64,000 nucleotides of DNA from Lysobacter daejeonensis GH1-9 (GCF_000768355.1 NZ_AVPU01000007.1:1-64000); one strand, 5' to 3'. Counted from the stretch's first letter, positions 26,497 to 36,425 are shown. Numbers and translations: made by a program. The notes: generated by a model from the letters alone, not told the origin.

Positions 26497-28031
26497 GGCG
26501 AGGGCTCCCGCAACCGGGGCAAGGTGGCATGCGCCGCCTCGATGTAGGCGGAGGGATGCAACAGTTGCAATGCAGCCGCGCGGGTGTAGCGCATCGCGGG
26601 GTCTCCAAACACGCTGAGCGCAACGCCGTATGCCAGCAGCAGGGCCGCTGCGGCCATGGCGACCGGGGAGGGCGCGGGCGGGAGCGGTGTGCCAGTGGGC
26701 CAGTCAGGCGCATTCCAGAACACCTGCGTGGACGTGCGTGCGAACGCGACGATCGTCAGCAGACTGGTGACCAGCACCACCGACCACGTCCAGGCCACCG
26801 CGCCAGGAGGTACCGCGGACAGCGCCAGCACCTTGCCCAGGAAGCCCGACAGCGGCGGCAGGCCGGAAACGGACATCGCCCCGATGGCAAACAGCAGGCC
26901 CAGACGGGCACGTCGATGCAGCGCGCCCGACACATCCAGGAGGTCGCCGATCTCGCCACGCTGCTGGCTGACCAGGTCGAAGACCAGGAACAGCGCCGCC
27001 GCGGCAAACGTGCTGTGCACGAGGTAGAACAACCCGGCCGCGACTGCATCGGGAGTGGCCAGTGAAAACGCCGTCAGCAACGTGGCCGCCGAGGCGATCA
27101 CCAGGTAGGCCGCAAGCATCCGCAGCGACGACGCGGCCAGCGCGCCGAGCGTGGCCAAGCCAAGCGTAGCCAGCGCGGCGGGCCACAACCACTCCCATGC
27201 CCAACCCGCCAATGCCCCCGCGTCGTCACCGAAGACCAGGGTGAAAACGCGCAACACCGCGTACACGCCCACCTTGGTCATCACCGCGAAGAGGGCCGCC
27301 ACCGCCGCGGGGGCCCGCGTATAGGTATCGGGCAGCCACAGGTAGACCGGGACCAGCGCCGCCTTGGAGCAGAACACCACCAGCAGGATGCCGGACGCGG
27401 CACGGATCAGGGGCAGGTCCGCCGCGTTCGCCTGCGACACCCGCAGGGCCATCTCCGCCATGTTGAGCGTGCCCAGCGTGCCGTACAGCAGGCCCAGCGC
27501 GATCAGGAACAGGGTGGACGCGGTGATGTTGAACACCACGTAATGCAGGCCGGCGCTCAGACGCGGGCCGCGGCCGCCGCTGAGCAAGAGTCCGTACGAG
27601 GCGATCAGCATCACCTCGAAGAACACGAACAGGTTGAACAGGTCCCCGGTCAGGAACGCGCCGTTCAACCCCGCCAGTTGCAGCTGGAACAACGCGTGGA
27701 AATGCAGCGCCTGGCGGTCCCAGCCACTGGCGGCGTGCAGCAGGCACGCACCTCCCAGCAGGGTGGTGGTCAGTACCAGCAGCGCACTGGTGCGGTCGGC
27801 AACCAGCGCGATGCCCAGCCGCGCGGGCCAGTCGCCCACCAGATAGAAGGTGATGGCATCCGTGTCGGCCAAGCTGACCAGGGCAGCGGCGATTCCCAAC
27901 ATGCCAGCCATCGAAACCGCAGCCAGTGCCCGCTGGAGCGCGACGCCCCGGCGTTCGACCAGCAGCATCACGGCCGCGGTCAACATCGGCAGCAGGATGG
28001 GCAGCACCGGCAGGTGGTCAGTCAGGCTCAC
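26493..28031 (-). CDS. mrpD: Mrp-type Na+/H+ antiporter subunit D
   Basis: A 512-residue membrane protein of the NuoL/M/N-like proton-pumping family with about 14 helices. It retains the antiporter landmarks: an acidic residue in LFVFFEVMLIASYGLLLSG (helix 5, near residues 130-150), a lysine in VVFCSKAALVPVYLWLPDTYTRAPAAVAALFAVMTKVGVYA (near 217-260), and a later HSTFAAAALFLVFD. It works with MrpA as a putative ion-translocating subunit. It overlaps mrpC and mrpE by 4 bp. Confidence 0.94.
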   Translation of the reverse strand: MSLTDHLPVLPILLPMLTAAVMLLVERRGVALQRALAAVSMAGMLGIAAALVSLADTDAITFYLVGDWPARLGIALVADRTSALLVLTTTLLGGACLLHAASGWDRQALHFHALFQLQLAGLNGAFLTGDLFNLFVFFEVMLIASYGLLLSGGRGPRLSAGLHYVVFNITASTLFLIALGLLYGTLGTLNMAEMALRVSQANAADLPLIRAASGILLVVFCSKAALVPVYLWLPDTYTRAPAAVAALFAVMTKVGVYAVLRVFTLVFGDDAGALAGWAWEWLWPAALATLGLATLGALAASSLRMLAAYLVIASAATLLTAFSLATPDAVAAGLFYLVHSTFAAAALFLVFDLVSQQRGEIGDLLDVSGALHRRARLGLLFAIGAMSVSGLPPLSGFLGKVLALSAVPPGAVAWTWSVVLVTSLLTIVAFARTSTQVFWNAPDWPTGTPLPPAPSPVAMAAAALLLAYGVALSVFGDPAMRYTRAAALQLLHPSAYIEAAHATLPRLREPSP

Positions 28032-28375
28032 GTGGCGTCCTCGTCGCCCGCGTCCACGTGGTCGCTGCGGTTGTCGGAGCGGCTGCGCATGGCAATGACG
28101 ATCGTCACCGCGGTCATGGCGAAGGCGATCACGATCGCGGTCAACACCAAGGCCTGCGGCAGGGGGTCAACGTGCTGTGCGAGGGTGGCGGCGGCACCGT
28201 CGCGCAGCACCGGAGGTGCGCCCACCCGCAGCCGTCCAGCCGAGAAGATCAGCAGGTTGGTCGCGTAGGAGAGCAATGTCAGCCCCAGGATCATGTCGAA
28301 ACTGCGCGAGCGCAGCAGCAGGTACACGCCAGCCGCGGTGAGTACGCCTACGGCACTGGCAAAGACTAGTTCCAT
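28028..28375 (-). CDS. mrpC: Mrp-type Na+/H+ antiporter subunit C
   Basis: A 115-residue NuoK-like protein with three membrane helices: residues about 2-22, 28-48 (LGLTLLSYATNLLIFSAGR) and 74-98 (LPQALVLTAIVIAFAMTAVTIVIAM). The last helix carries the LPQALVLTAIVI signature typical of MrpC. It starts 15 bp after the mrpA stop and overlaps mrpD by 4 bp. Confidence 0.93.
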   Translation of the reverse strand: MELVFASAVGVLTAAGVYLLLRSRSFDMILGLTLLSYATNLLIFSAGRLRVGAPPVLRDGAAATLAQHVDPLPQALVLTAIVIAFAMTAVTIVIAMRSRSDNRSDHVDAGDEDAT

Positions 28376-28390
28376 GATGTCCGCTCCATG

Positions 28391-31183
28391 TCAGTCGCTC
28401 TCCCGGTCGGACGGTGACTGAGTCTCGGTGTCCGCCGGCGGCTTGATGGTGCCCATCATCGACAGGATCAGCATCGCGCCCCCGAACACCGCCAGGTACA
28501 CGCCCGTGTCAAAACCCATTGCGCTGGTTAAAGGCAACTTGCCGACCAGAGGCAGGCTTGGTTCAGCGTGGCCGCTGGTGAGCAACGGGTAGCCCAGCAA
28601 CATGGGCGCGACCGCGGTGGCCAGCGCCACCAGCAGGCCCGCGCCGATGCAGCGTACGTAGTCGAAGCCCAGTCGGGATTCGACGAAGTTCGAACCCTGC
28701 AGCACGTACTGCAGCAGCAGGGGGATCGCCAGCACCAGCCCGGCGATGAATCCGCCGCCGGGGGCGTTGTGGCCTCGCAGGAAGAGGTACACCGAGACCG
28801 CCAGTGCCAGCGGGAACAGCAGGTGGCTGAGGTGGGCGGGCATCGGCAGGGGTTGTGGTCCGCCGGGTAGCACTTCCTCCGCGGCAAGGCGCACGCGGCG
28901 CAGCAGCGCGTGCACTACCAGTCCGGCGATGCCGAAGACGGTGATCTCGCCCAGCGTGTCGAAGCCGCGGAAATCGACGAGGATCACGTTGACCACGTTG
29001 CGGCCGTACCCCTCGGGCAGCGAGCGTGCCAGCAGCTCGCCGGCCACCGTGTCCAGCGGGCGGGTCGTCATCGCATAGACCAGCCCGCCTACGGCGAGGC
29101 CGGATACCAATGCGATTGCGCCGTCGCGCCAGCGGCGCGCGCGAAGGTTGGTCTTCACCGAGGTCTGCGGCAGGTAGTTCAGGGCCAGCAGCATCAGGGC
29201 GATGGTGACCATCTCCACCAGCAACTGGGTCAGGGCGAGGTCCGGCGCGGACAGGAACACGAACGTCAGGCTCACCGACAGGCCCACCGCACCCACCACC
29301 AGGAGTGCCAGCAGCCGCTGACGGTGCAGAGCCACGGTGGCCAGAGTGCCGCCCACGAGGATGGCCCACAACCCCCAGCCCAACAGCGGCATCGGTTGGC
29401 TGGCCGCACTGGCGGCACCCGCCAGCGTCGCGGCGACCGGGCCGGCGCTGACTGCCACCACCGCCACGAGCACCCACCACAGCGAGCGCTGCACGCTGCC
29501 ATCGGTCACGTGCAAGGTGACCCGCCGCGCAGTGGTCAGCAGTGCGCGCGTGTTTACCCGGAACAGGTGCCTGCCCAGGGCGTATCGCGCAACTGCGTGC
29601 AGGTCGATCAGGCGGCGGAGTCCCAGGTACAGCAGCCCGCCACCCAGCACACCGCCCAGGCTCATCAGCAGCGGCAGGTTGAAACCGTGCCAGATCGCCA
29701 GGCTGTACTCGGGCACGCGGTCGCCCAGCACGCCGTGCGCAGCGGTGGCCAGTACCGGCGCGACGGTCCAGGCCGGCACGATGCCCACGGCCAGGCACAG
29801 CGCCACCAGCACCCCGACCGGGATCCGCATGAAACGGGGTGGCTCATGTACGTCACCCGCAACCGCGCGCGGCCCGCTGCCGAAAAAAGTGTCATGAACG
29901 AAGCGCAGGCTGTAGGCCACGCCGAATGCACCGGCCAGGAATGCCACCAGCGTCATCGCCACGCGCATGGTGTCGTGGCCCTGCACCTCGAGCGCCTGCG
30001 CGAAGAACATCTCCTTCGACAGGAAGCCGTTGAGCAATGGGATGCCGGCCATCGCCAAGGCCGCAGTGATCGCCAGTGCGCTGGTGACCGGCAGGAAGTG
30101 GCGCAGGTTGCCCAGGCGCCGCATGTCGCGCGTGCCGGCCTCGTGGTCGATGATGCCCGCGGCCATGAACAGCGACGCCTTGAATGTGGCGTGGTTGAGG
30201 ATATGGAACAGCCCCGCCACCACCGCGAGCGGCGTGGACAAGCCAAACAACAGGGTGATCAGGCCCAGGTGCGAGATGGTGGAATAGGCCAGCAGGCCCT
30301 TCAGGTCATGCTGGAAGATCGCGTTCCAGGCCCCCACGAGCAGCGTGGCGGCACCCACCGTGCTGACCACGTAGAAGAACAGGTCGGTACCGGCCAGCAC
30401 GGGGTGCAGCCGCGCGAGCAGGAACACCCCAGCCTTCACCATGGTGGCCGAATGCAGGTACGCCGATACCGGCGTGGGCGCGGACATGGCGTGGGGCAGC
30501 CAGAAGTGGAACGGGAACTGGGCGCTCTTGGTGAAGATGCCCGCCAATACCAACGCAAGGATGGCCGGGTAATGGGGATGGGTGCGGATCGCGTCGCTGG
30601 CCGCAAGCACGGCATCGAGCTCGTAGCTGCCCACCACCTGCCCGATGAGGATCACGCCGCCCAGCAGCGCCAGACCGCCCGCGCCGGTGATGGTCAGCGC
30701 CATGCGCGCGCCCTCGCGCGCCTCCTTCTGGCCTCCCCAGAACCCGATCAGCAGGAATGAGGTGATCGAGGTCAGTTCCCAGAAGATGGCCAGAAGCAGC
30801 AGGTTGCCGGCCAGCACCATCCCCAGCATCGCACCCATGAAAAGCAGCAGGTAGCCGAAGAACCTGGGCGCGTCCTCCTCCTCGCCCATGTAGTAGCGCG
30901 CGTACATCACCACCAGCACGCCGATGGCCAGCACCATCAGTGCGAACATCCATGCCAGCCCATCCAGGCGCAGCGAGAAATCCAGGCCGATCTGCGGCAG
31001 CCAGGGGTAGGACACGCCCGGCACATCGCCCCCGAAAACTGCGGGCGCCTGGGCCAGCAACAGGAGGGTTGATGCGAGCGGAGCGCTGGCCGCCATCCAC
31101 GCACTGCGACGCAGGGTGGTCGACCGGTCCAGCAGCAGCCAGGTGGCTACGATGAAGGGCAGTGCTAAGAGGAGTACCAGCAT
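28391..31183 (-). CDS. mrpA: Mrp-type Na+/H+ antiporter fused subunits A and B
   Basis: A 930-residue membrane protein with more than 20 helices. The N-terminal part (about 1-500) is NuoL-like, with LLAIFWELTSITSFLLIGFW (essential Glu), FTKSAQFPFHFWLPHAMSAPTPVSAYLHSATMVKAGVFLL, and a His-containing GLFHILNHATFKASLF. The 600-750 region carries VSLTFVFLSAPDLALTQLLVEMV. The C-terminal about 180 residues correspond to MrpB (GGGFIAGLVLAIPLLLQYVL). There is no separate mrpB, so this is the fused A/B arrangement. The ATG at 31183 is chosen because it has a GGAG ribosome-binding site and starts the first helix. It heads the six-gene operon. Confidence 0.93.
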   Translation of the reverse strand: MLVLLLALPFIVATWLLLDRSTTLRRSAWMAASAPLASTLLLLAQAPAVFGGDVPGVSYPWLPQIGLDFSLRLDGLAWMFALMVLAIGVLVVMYARYYMGEEEDAPRFFGYLLLFMGAMLGMVLAGNLLLLAIFWELTSITSFLLIGFWGGQKEAREGARMALTITGAGGLALLGGVILIGQVVGSYELDAVLAASDAIRTHPHYPAILALVLAGIFTKSAQFPFHFWLPHAMSAPTPVSAYLHSATMVKAGVFLLARLHPVLAGTDLFFYVVSTVGAATLLVGAWNAIFQHDLKGLLAYSTISHLGLITLLFGLSTPLAVVAGLFHILNHATFKASLFMAAGIIDHEAGTRDMRRLGNLRHFLPVTSALAITAALAMAGIPLLNGFLSKEMFFAQALEVQGHDTMRVAMTLVAFLAGAFGVAYSLRFVHDTFFGSGPRAVAGDVHEPPRFMRIPVGVLVALCLAVGIVPAWTVAPVLATAAHGVLGDRVPEYSLAIWHGFNLPLLMSLGGVLGGGLLYLGLRRLIDLHAVARYALGRHLFRVNTRALLTTARRVTLHVTDGSVQRSLWWVLVAVVAVSAGPVAATLAGAASAASQPMPLLGWGLWAILVGGTLATVALHRQRLLALLVVGAVGLSVSLTFVFLSAPDLALTQLLVEMVTIALMLLALNYLPQTSVKTNLRARRWRDGAIALVSGLAVGGLVYAMTTRPLDTVAGELLARSLPEGYGRNVVNVILVDFRGFDTLGEITVFGIAGLVVHALLRRVRLAAEEVLPGGPQPLPMPAHLSHLLFPLALAVSVYLFLRGHNAPGGGFIAGLVLAIPLLLQYVLQGSNFVESRLGFDYVRCIGAGLLVALATAVAPMLLGYPLLTSGHAEPSLPLVGKLPLTSAMGFDTGVYLAVFGGAMLILSMMGTIKPPADTETQSPSDRESD

Positions 31184-31400
31184 CTCGCTCCAGTGTCGCG
31201 TGGTGGCACGCGTTGAACGGGCGCTCGGGCCGAGGCACACGCGATCAGTCATTCTAGCGGATGCCAGACGTGCTCCCGAACCCTGGCTTGGGTATGCTGG
31301 CCCGCCGGATTGGCCGCGACGGCGTCACCCGAGAACCCATGCCTTGCCGCCCTGACGTATTGCCTGATCGCTGTTTCATGCAATCAGGTTGGTCGCGCTG

Positions 31401-32279
31401 ATGCGCCACGCTCTGGTGTTTGGCGCCTCGGGCCAGATCGGCCGGCCGCTGTTGGCACGTCTGTCGTGTGCGGGGTGGCGGGTCACTGCGCTGTCGCGTG
31501 ATCCACAGCCCGACCGACCGGGTCTGGCGTGGTTGCAGGGCGATTTTTCCCAGATGCCCGCATTGCCCGGGCAGGTCGACGTGCTCTTCAGCGCCGGGCC
31601 ACTGGATGCGTTCGCCAACTGGTACGCAGACTCGACCATCGCATGCGCTCGCGTGGTGGCGTTCGGTTCCACCAGCGTGGACACCAAGCAGGGCTCGGCG
31701 GACGCGCACGAGCGTGACGTCGCGCGGCGCCTGCGCGAAGGCGAGGCCGGCGTGTTCGAGGCTGCCCGCCAACGCGGCGCTGCAGCGACGATCCTGCGGC
31801 CCACGCTGGTGTACGGTGCCGGCCGCGACGCCACCCTGACCCGCATCGCGATGCTGGCCAGGCAATGGGGCCGTTTCCCGCTGCCGCGCAATGCGCGGGG
31901 GTTGCGGCAGCCGGTGCACGTGGAGGACCTCGCGCAAGCGGCGCTCGATAGCGTCGCGGGGCCAGCCACCCACGGTCGCGCCTACGCCTTGCCTGGCGGC
32001 GAGGCGCTGCCCTATCGCGACATGGTCGCCCGCGTGCTGGCCACGCTGCAGCCACCGCCGCGGCTGGTCGAACTTCCGTCGCCGTTATTCACGGCCGCGT
32101 TGTTCGTGGCGCAGCTCACCGGGCGTGGCACCGGTCTGGGTGAAGCGGCGGTGCGGCGTATGCGCAGCAACCTGGTGTTCGATATCGCGCCGGCCGCCCG
32201 GGATTTCGGTTACGCACCGCGGGCGTTCAACCCCACGGCTGACATGTTCGATCCGCGTCCGGCAGGCGAAGAAGGCTGA
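31401..32279 (+). CDS. NAD(P)-binding epimerase/dehydratase-like protein
   Basis: A 292-residue protein with an N-terminal Rossmann fold: ALVFGASGQIGRPLLARL (about 4-22). An atypical SDR region with VVAFGSTSVDTKQG follows, then TILRPTLVYGAGRD (about 133-146), where the Tyr-x-x-x-Lys pair is not obvious. LPRNARGLRQPVHVEDLAQAALDSV is the usual ligand-end motif. The likely role is an atypical SDR acting on a nucleotide-linked or small metabolite; the substrate is unknown. The ATG at 31401 is preferred over a TTG 12 bp upstream. It is divergent from the Mrp operon. Confidence 0.75.
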   Translation: MRHALVFGASGQIGRPLLARLSCAGWRVTALSRDPQPDRPGLAWLQGDFSQMPALPGQVDVLFSAGPLDAFANWYADSTIACARVVAFGSTSVDTKQGSADAHERDVARRLREGEAGVFEAARQRGAAATILRPTLVYGAGRDATLTRIAMLARQWGRFPLPRNARGLRQPVHVEDLAQAALDSVAGPATHGRAYALPGGEALPYRDMVARVLATLQPPPRLVELPSPLFTAALFVAQLTGRGTGLGEAAVRRMRSNLVFDIAPAARDFGYAPRAFNPTADMFDPRPAGEEG

Positions 32280-32285
32280 TGCCAG

Positions 32286-33191
32286 CTATCCGCCGCCACG
32301 TGCGGCTTGCGTCGCGCCCGCCGGCGACAGTCGCGCCTTCGCCAGCGTGCGCAGCGCGATCACCAGCACGCCGCCCAGCACCATCGCACCGCCGATGAAC
32401 AGTCGCGGCCCCGGACGGTCGCCCCAGAAGGCGATGCCCAGCCCCACCGCCAGCACCGGCACCAGCAGCAGCCACGGGGTCACCTGCGCCACCGGATGGC
32501 GCTGCACCAGCACGTAGTACAGGCCGTGGCCGACCAGCGACGACAGGAACGCTGCGTACAGCGCGCCGACCCACGCTACCCAACTTGCGTCGGGTAGCCG
32601 TCCGATGGCGCCCGGTTCCAGCACCGCGCTTGCGACGAACAACGGCACCACGCTGATCAGCGCCGTCCAGCCCTGCTGGCTGTAGGCATCCAGCCCGCGC
32701 AATCCCTTCATCAGCACCGTGCCCAGCGCCAGGAAAAGCGCCGACACCACCATCATCAACAACGCCATCGGGTGGTCCAGCACCATCGGGTCCAGCCCCA
32801 GCACCAGCACCCCAGCGAAGCTGATCGCGATGGCCAGTCCCGTGCGCCAGGCAAAGCGCTCGCCCAGCATCAGCCACGCCAGCAGCGCGGTCATCGGCAC
32901 ATAGCTCTGTAGCACGATGGCTGGCGAGGACAGGTCGCCCGCCAGCTTGAGCGCGGTGAAGCTGGTCGCGAAATGCAGCACGCCGATCAGCAGGCACACG
33001 GCCGCCAACCGCGGCCACTGCCCGCGTGCGGGGCGCTTGAGGAAAAACAGCATTGGTATCGCCAGAAGCGCGAAGCGCAACGCGGTGAACAGCACCGGCG
33101 GAATCTCGCGCAGCGCCAGGGCGGACGTCAGGAAATTGCCGGCCCAGGTCAGGCAGACCAGCAGGACCAGGACTAGGTCGCGAGGGGGCAT
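32286..33191 (-). CDS. DMT-superfamily (EamA) transporter
   Basis: A 301-residue inner-membrane protein with ten hydrophobic helices in two EamA repeats (about 5-135 and 145-280). The first has WAGNFLTSALALREIPPVLFTALRF, the typical EamA opening. Members export amino acids or other metabolites; the substrate is unknown. It converges with the epimerase gene (6 bp between stops), and the next gene on the same strand starts 613 bp upstream, so it is probably transcribed alone. Confidence 0.87.
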   Translation of the reverse strand: MPPRDLVLVLLVCLTWAGNFLTSALALREIPPVLFTALRFALLAIPMLFFLKRPARGQWPRLAAVCLLIGVLHFATSFTALKLAGDLSSPAIVLQSYVPMTALLAWLMLGERFAWRTGLAIAISFAGVLVLGLDPMVLDHPMALLMMVVSALFLALGTVLMKGLRGLDAYSQQGWTALISVVPLFVASAVLEPGAIGRLPDASWVAWVGALYAAFLSSLVGHGLYYVLVQRHPVAQVTPWLLLVPVLAVGLGIAFWGDRPGPRLFIGGAMVLGGVLVIALRTLAKARLSPAGATQAARGGG

Positions 33192-33327
33192 CGACGATCC
33201 TGAGGAATCGGCGCCCTATTGTGCGCCTGCGCGCCGTCGCTTGCCTGCGTCCATCTGGCGTTTGGATCGCCGGGCTGGCGGCGAGGCCAGGGCGGTACTG
33301 CGTCGGTGGTGGTCGAGGCGCGTGGCG

Positions 33328-33804
33328 TCAGTAGGCCCAGCCCAGCCGCCGGTACAGCTTCGCCAGCACCCATGCCGGCCCGATCAGCAGGTAGGTCAGG
33401 TCGGTGAGGAAGCTGGGCTTGCGGCCCTCGATCTTGTGGCCCACGAACTGGCCGATCCACGCCACCACGAACACGCCGATGGCCAGCGACAGCAGCGCCT
33501 GCGCCCCGAATGTGTCGAACAGCCAGCGCGTCAGCAGTCCCATCAGCACGAACACCGCCACCATCCCCAGTCCCAGCCGGCGCGTGTGGCGGTAGTAGAA
33601 CAGCGCGGCCACCACCATGGCCGCGCCCGCCCAGAAGCCCGGCTTGAACCAGGTGCCGGGTGCGGGGATGCACCACAGCAGCGCGATCACGCTCCACAGG
33701 ATCGCCGGCACGCAGACCACATGGATCAGCTGGTTGGTCGGGTTGCGGTGGTCGCCGGAATAGCTGGCAAACCAGCGGTCGATCGGTCGTTCGCTCGTGT
33801 TCAT
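33328..33804 (-). CDS. Mpo1-like (DUF962) membrane protein
   Basis: A 158-residue protein with four membrane helices. It opens RPIDRWFASYSGDHRNPTNQLIHVVCVPAILWSVIALLW, where the H-x(3)-N-x(4)-H pattern (SGDHRNPTNQLIH) is the DUF962/Mpo1 motif. A later GHKIEGRKPSFLTDLTYLLIGPAWVLAKLYRRLG carries the second conserved His. In yeast Mpo1 is an Fe(II)-dependent dioxygenase of 2-hydroxy fatty acids; bacterial members are mostly uncharacterised. The ATG at 33804 fits the domain. Confidence 0.85.
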   Translation of the reverse strand: MNTSERPIDRWFASYSGDHRNPTNQLIHVVCVPAILWSVIALLWCIPAPGTWFKPGFWAGAAMVVAALFYYRHTRRLGLGMVAVFVLMGLLTRWLFDTFGAQALLSLAIGVFVVAWIGQFVGHKIEGRKPSFLTDLTYLLIGPAWVLAKLYRRLGWAY

Positions 33805-33918
33805 GGCTGTCCCCTGTGCCGATGGGCCGAGTATCGCGGTGGGCAGTGCCAAAGTCATGCCGCGACTGCACGCGGCTGGCCGGCTGCGTGCTGGCGAAGA
33901 CGGCCCTCGCAGACGAAG

Positions 33919-33942
33919 AAGGCGCCCCTTGCGGGACGCCTT
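33919..33942 (-). terminator. purC terminator
   Basis: The minus-strand reading is AAGGCGTCCC-GCAA-GGGGCGCCTT, a 10-bp stem (one G-U) with a GNRA loop, then CTTCGT. It lies 26 bp after the purC stop. Confidence 0.75.
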
Positions 33943-33967
33943 CGTTCGGATCGCAGTGCAGCGGCAG

Positions 33968-34894
33968 TCAGTCGACGCTGATCCCGGCCAGCTTCTGCAG
34001 CGCTTCCGCGTACTTGGCGCGGGTCCGCTCGACCACCGCGGCCGGCAACGTCGGCCCTGGCGGCGTCTTGTCCCAGTCCAGCGTTTCCAGGTAATCGCGC
34101 ACGAATTGCTTGTCGTAGCTCGGCGGGCTGGTGCCAACCTGATACTCGTCCGCGGGCCAGTAGCGCGAGGAGTCCGGCGTCAGCACCTCGTCCATCACGT
34201 ACAGGCGGCCATCGGCGTCGGTGCCAAACTCGAACTTGGTATCAGCCAGCAGGATCCCTCGCTCGGCGGCATAGTCACGCGCGAACGAATACAGCCGCAG
34301 CGTCGCGTCCCGAACTTGTTCCGCCAGATCGGCGCCGACCAGTCGCACCGCCGTATCGAAGTCGATGTTCTCGTCGTGGTCGCCTACGGCGGCCTTGGTC
34401 GACGGGGTGAAGATCGGCTCGGCCAGCTTCTCGGCCTGGCGCAGGCCATCGGGCAGGGTGATGCCGCTGATGCGGCCCGTGCGCTGATAGTCCTTCCAGC
34501 CGCTGCCGATGATGTAGCCGCGGGCGATGCACTCCACCGGCACCGGCTTCAGCCGCTTGGTCACCACCGCGCGCTGGGCGTACAGCGCCGGGTCCACGCC
34601 GGCGGGCAGCACGGAGGCCACGTCGATGCCGGTCAGGTGGTTGGGGATGATGTGCGCGGTCTTGCCGAACCAGAAGTTGCTGATCTGGCACAGCATCTCG
34701 CCCTTGCCCGGGATCGGGTCGGGCAGCACCACGTCGAACGCGCTGAGGCGGTCGGTGGCGACCATCAGCAGGTAGTCACCCGCGGGCGTGCCCGCAGGCA
34801 GGCGGTCGGCGGGGATGTCGAAAACGTCGCGGACCTTGCCCCGGTGGCGCAAGGGCAGGCCAGGCAGGTCGGACTGAAGCAGAGTCGTGGACAA
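33968..34894 (-). CDS. purC: phosphoribosylaminoimidazole-succinocarboxamide synthase
   Basis: A 308-residue SAICAR synthase of purine biosynthesis, which joins CAIR and aspartate with ATP. Motifs are [12 protein letters not shown] (near the N-terminus, nucleotide-binding), [53 protein letters not shown] and [12 protein letters not shown], all typical of the longer fungal/Xanthomonas-type enzyme. The most likely start is TTG at 34894 ([16 protein letters not shown]), matching homologue N-termini; the only upstream ATG would add 22 unconserved residues. It is monocistronic, divergent from the J-domain gene. Confidence 0.92.
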   Translation of the reverse strand: MSTTLLQSDLPGLPLRHRGKVRDVFDIPADRLPAGTPAGDYLLMVATDRLSAFDVVLPDPIPGKGEMLCQISNFWFGKTAHIIPNHLTGIDVASVLPAGVDPALYAQRAVVTKRLKPVPVECIARGYIIGSGWKDYQRTGRISGITLPDGLRQAEKLAEPIFTPSTKAAVGDHDENIDFDTAVRLVGADLAEQVRDATLRLYSFARDYAAERGILLADTKFEFGTDADGRLYVMDEVLTPDSSRYWPADEYQVGTSPPSYDKQFVRDYLETLDWDKTPPGPTLPAAVVERTRAKYAEALQKLAGISVD

Positions 34895-35113
34895 CGTGAA
34901 GCCCCCAACAAGGTGTGCACGGACCCCCGCCGCAGCACGCCTGGCATCGGCGCCGATCACCGGGGATGTCCGCCGGGGAAGGGCCTCGACCCGTGCGCGG
35001 GCGCGACCGGGCCGGGCAGTGTACGACGGTCCGGGCCGTCATTGCAGGTAAAATGCGTGACGGCCCGCACCGGTGCCGCCCGAGGCCCCCCGCATGACCG
35101 CAAGGACCCCCGC

Positions 35114-35446
35114 ATGAAGCGCTGGTACGGCAAGTTGCTCGGTTTCTTCGCCGGCGCCGCCCTGATGCGCGGCAACCCACCGCTGGGCGCGCTGATCGGC
35201 CTGCTGATCGGCCACGCCTTCGACAGCGACTGGTTCAAGCTGCGCCGCGATAATCCCTACGCCGCACTCGGCCTGACCTCCGATGCCACCGACGCCGAGG
35301 TCGACCAGGCCTACCGCCGGCTGATCTCGCAGTACCACCCCGACCGCATGGCCGGCGCCGCGCCGGAACTGCGCGAGCAGGCCGAGACCAAGGCGCGCGA
35401 GATCAACGCCGCCTACGACCGCATCAAGACCCTGCGCAAGCGCTAG
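35114..35446 (+). CDS. small membrane-anchored J-domain protein (DjlA-like, truncated)
   Basis: A 110-residue protein. The N-terminus (about 1-35) is one hydrophobic helix rich in glycine (LLGFFAGAALMRGNPPLGALIGLLIGHAF), the DjlA-type membrane anchor. After a short linker comes a J domain (about 47-107) with the functional HPD loop (SQYHPDRMAG), which would stimulate DnaK ATPase. The central TerB-like domain of full DjlA is missing, so this is a short co-chaperone. The likely -10 box TAAAAT lies at 35049-35054. The rpe gene follows after 60 bp. Confidence 0.84.
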   Translation: MKRWYGKLLGFFAGAALMRGNPPLGALIGLLIGHAFDSDWFKLRRDNPYAALGLTSDATDAEVDQAYRRLISQYHPDRMAGAAPELREQAETKAREINAAYDRIKTLRKR

Positions 35447-35506
35447 ACCCCGCCACCGTCCGCGCGGCCCCGGCCGCCGACCCGCCTTCCCGCCAGCGAG
35501 CCCGCC

Positions 35507-36181
35507 ATGCAGCCCACCGTCATCGCCCCGTCCATCCTTTCGGCCAACTTCGCCAAGCTTGGCGAGGAGGTCGACAACGTGCTCAAGGCCGGTGCCGACT
35601 GGGTGCACTTCGACGTGATGGACAACCATTACGTGCCCAACCTGACCATCGGCCCGATGGTGTGCGAGGCACTGCGCAAGCACGGCGTCACCGCGCCGAT
35701 CGACGTGCACCTGATGGTGGAGCCGGTCGACACGTTGGTCCCGGAGTTCGCCAAGGCCGGCGCAACGATGATCACCTTCCACCCCGAAGCCAGCCGCCAC
35801 GCGCATCGCACCATCCAGCTGATCAAGTCGCATGGCTGCCAGGCCGGCCTGGTGCTCAACCCGGCCACGCCGCTGGAAGTGCTGGACTGGGCGCTGGGCG
35901 AGCTGGACATGGTGTTGCTGATGTCGGTCAACCCCGGTTTCGGCGGCCAGGCGTTCATCCCCAGCACGCTGGACAAGCTGCGCCGCGTGCGCGAGATGAT
36001 CGACCGCGTCGGTCGCCCGATCCGCCTGGAGATCGATGGCGGGGTGAAGGCCGACAACATCGCCGAGATCGCCGAGGCGGGTGCGGACACCTTCGTCGCT
36101 GGCTCGGCCATCTTCAACGCGCCCGATTACGCGGACGTCATTGGCCGGATGAAGGCGGCGGTGGCTGGCGTCCGCGGCTGA
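35507..36181 (+). CDS. rpe: ribulose-phosphate 3-epimerase
   Basis: A 224-residue TIM-barrel enzyme that interconverts D-ribulose 5-phosphate and D-xylulose 5-phosphate in the pentose phosphate pathway. Signatures are [17 protein letters not shown] (near 4-20), [19 protein letters not shown] with metal-ligand His and Asp (near 33-51), [20 protein letters not shown] (near 143-154) and [11 protein letters not shown]. The length is normal. It is followed by a strong terminator. Confidence 0.95.
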   Translation: MQPTVIAPSILSANFAKLGEEVDNVLKAGADWVHFDVMDNHYVPNLTIGPMVCEALRKHGVTAPIDVHLMVEPVDTLVPEFAKAGATMITFHPEASRHAHRTIQLIKSHGCQAGLVLNPATPLEVLDWALGELDMVLLMSVNPGFGGQAFIPSTLDKLRRVREMIDRVGRPIRLEIDGGVKADNIAEIAEAGADTFVAGSAIFNAPDYADVIGRMKAAVAGVRG

Positions 36182-36259
36182 TTCCCGCAGGGGCGGCCCA
36201 CTCAAGCCTCCCCCAGGAGTGCCGGTGCGGAGGCTGTCATGTCCGCCCCGTAAAAAGTT

Positions 36260-36300
36260 CAAGGCCGATGCCCGTCCCGGGCACCGGCCTTGGTTGTTTT
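36260..36300 (+). terminator. rpe terminator
   Basis: The stem CAAGGCCG plus TGCCCG pairs with CGGGCA plus CGGCCTTG (one internal A/C mismatch), loop TCC, followed by GTTGTTTT. It is a strong intrinsic terminator. Confidence 0.88.
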
Positions 36301-36425
36301 GGAGGCAATCCCGCCCCCGCCCGTCGTCCCTGCTATGGCCTTCCATGCTCCACACGGACGGTGACAAGGTCATGACAGGGCAGGGCATTCACGGCGATTT
36401 TCCCGCGTCCGGCTAGCCTGCGCGG

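Noticed and set aside
28910-30760. 616-codon plus-strand ORF opposite mrpA
   Set aside because: Gln/His/Arg-rich shadow of a membrane protein gene with clear homology on the other strand.
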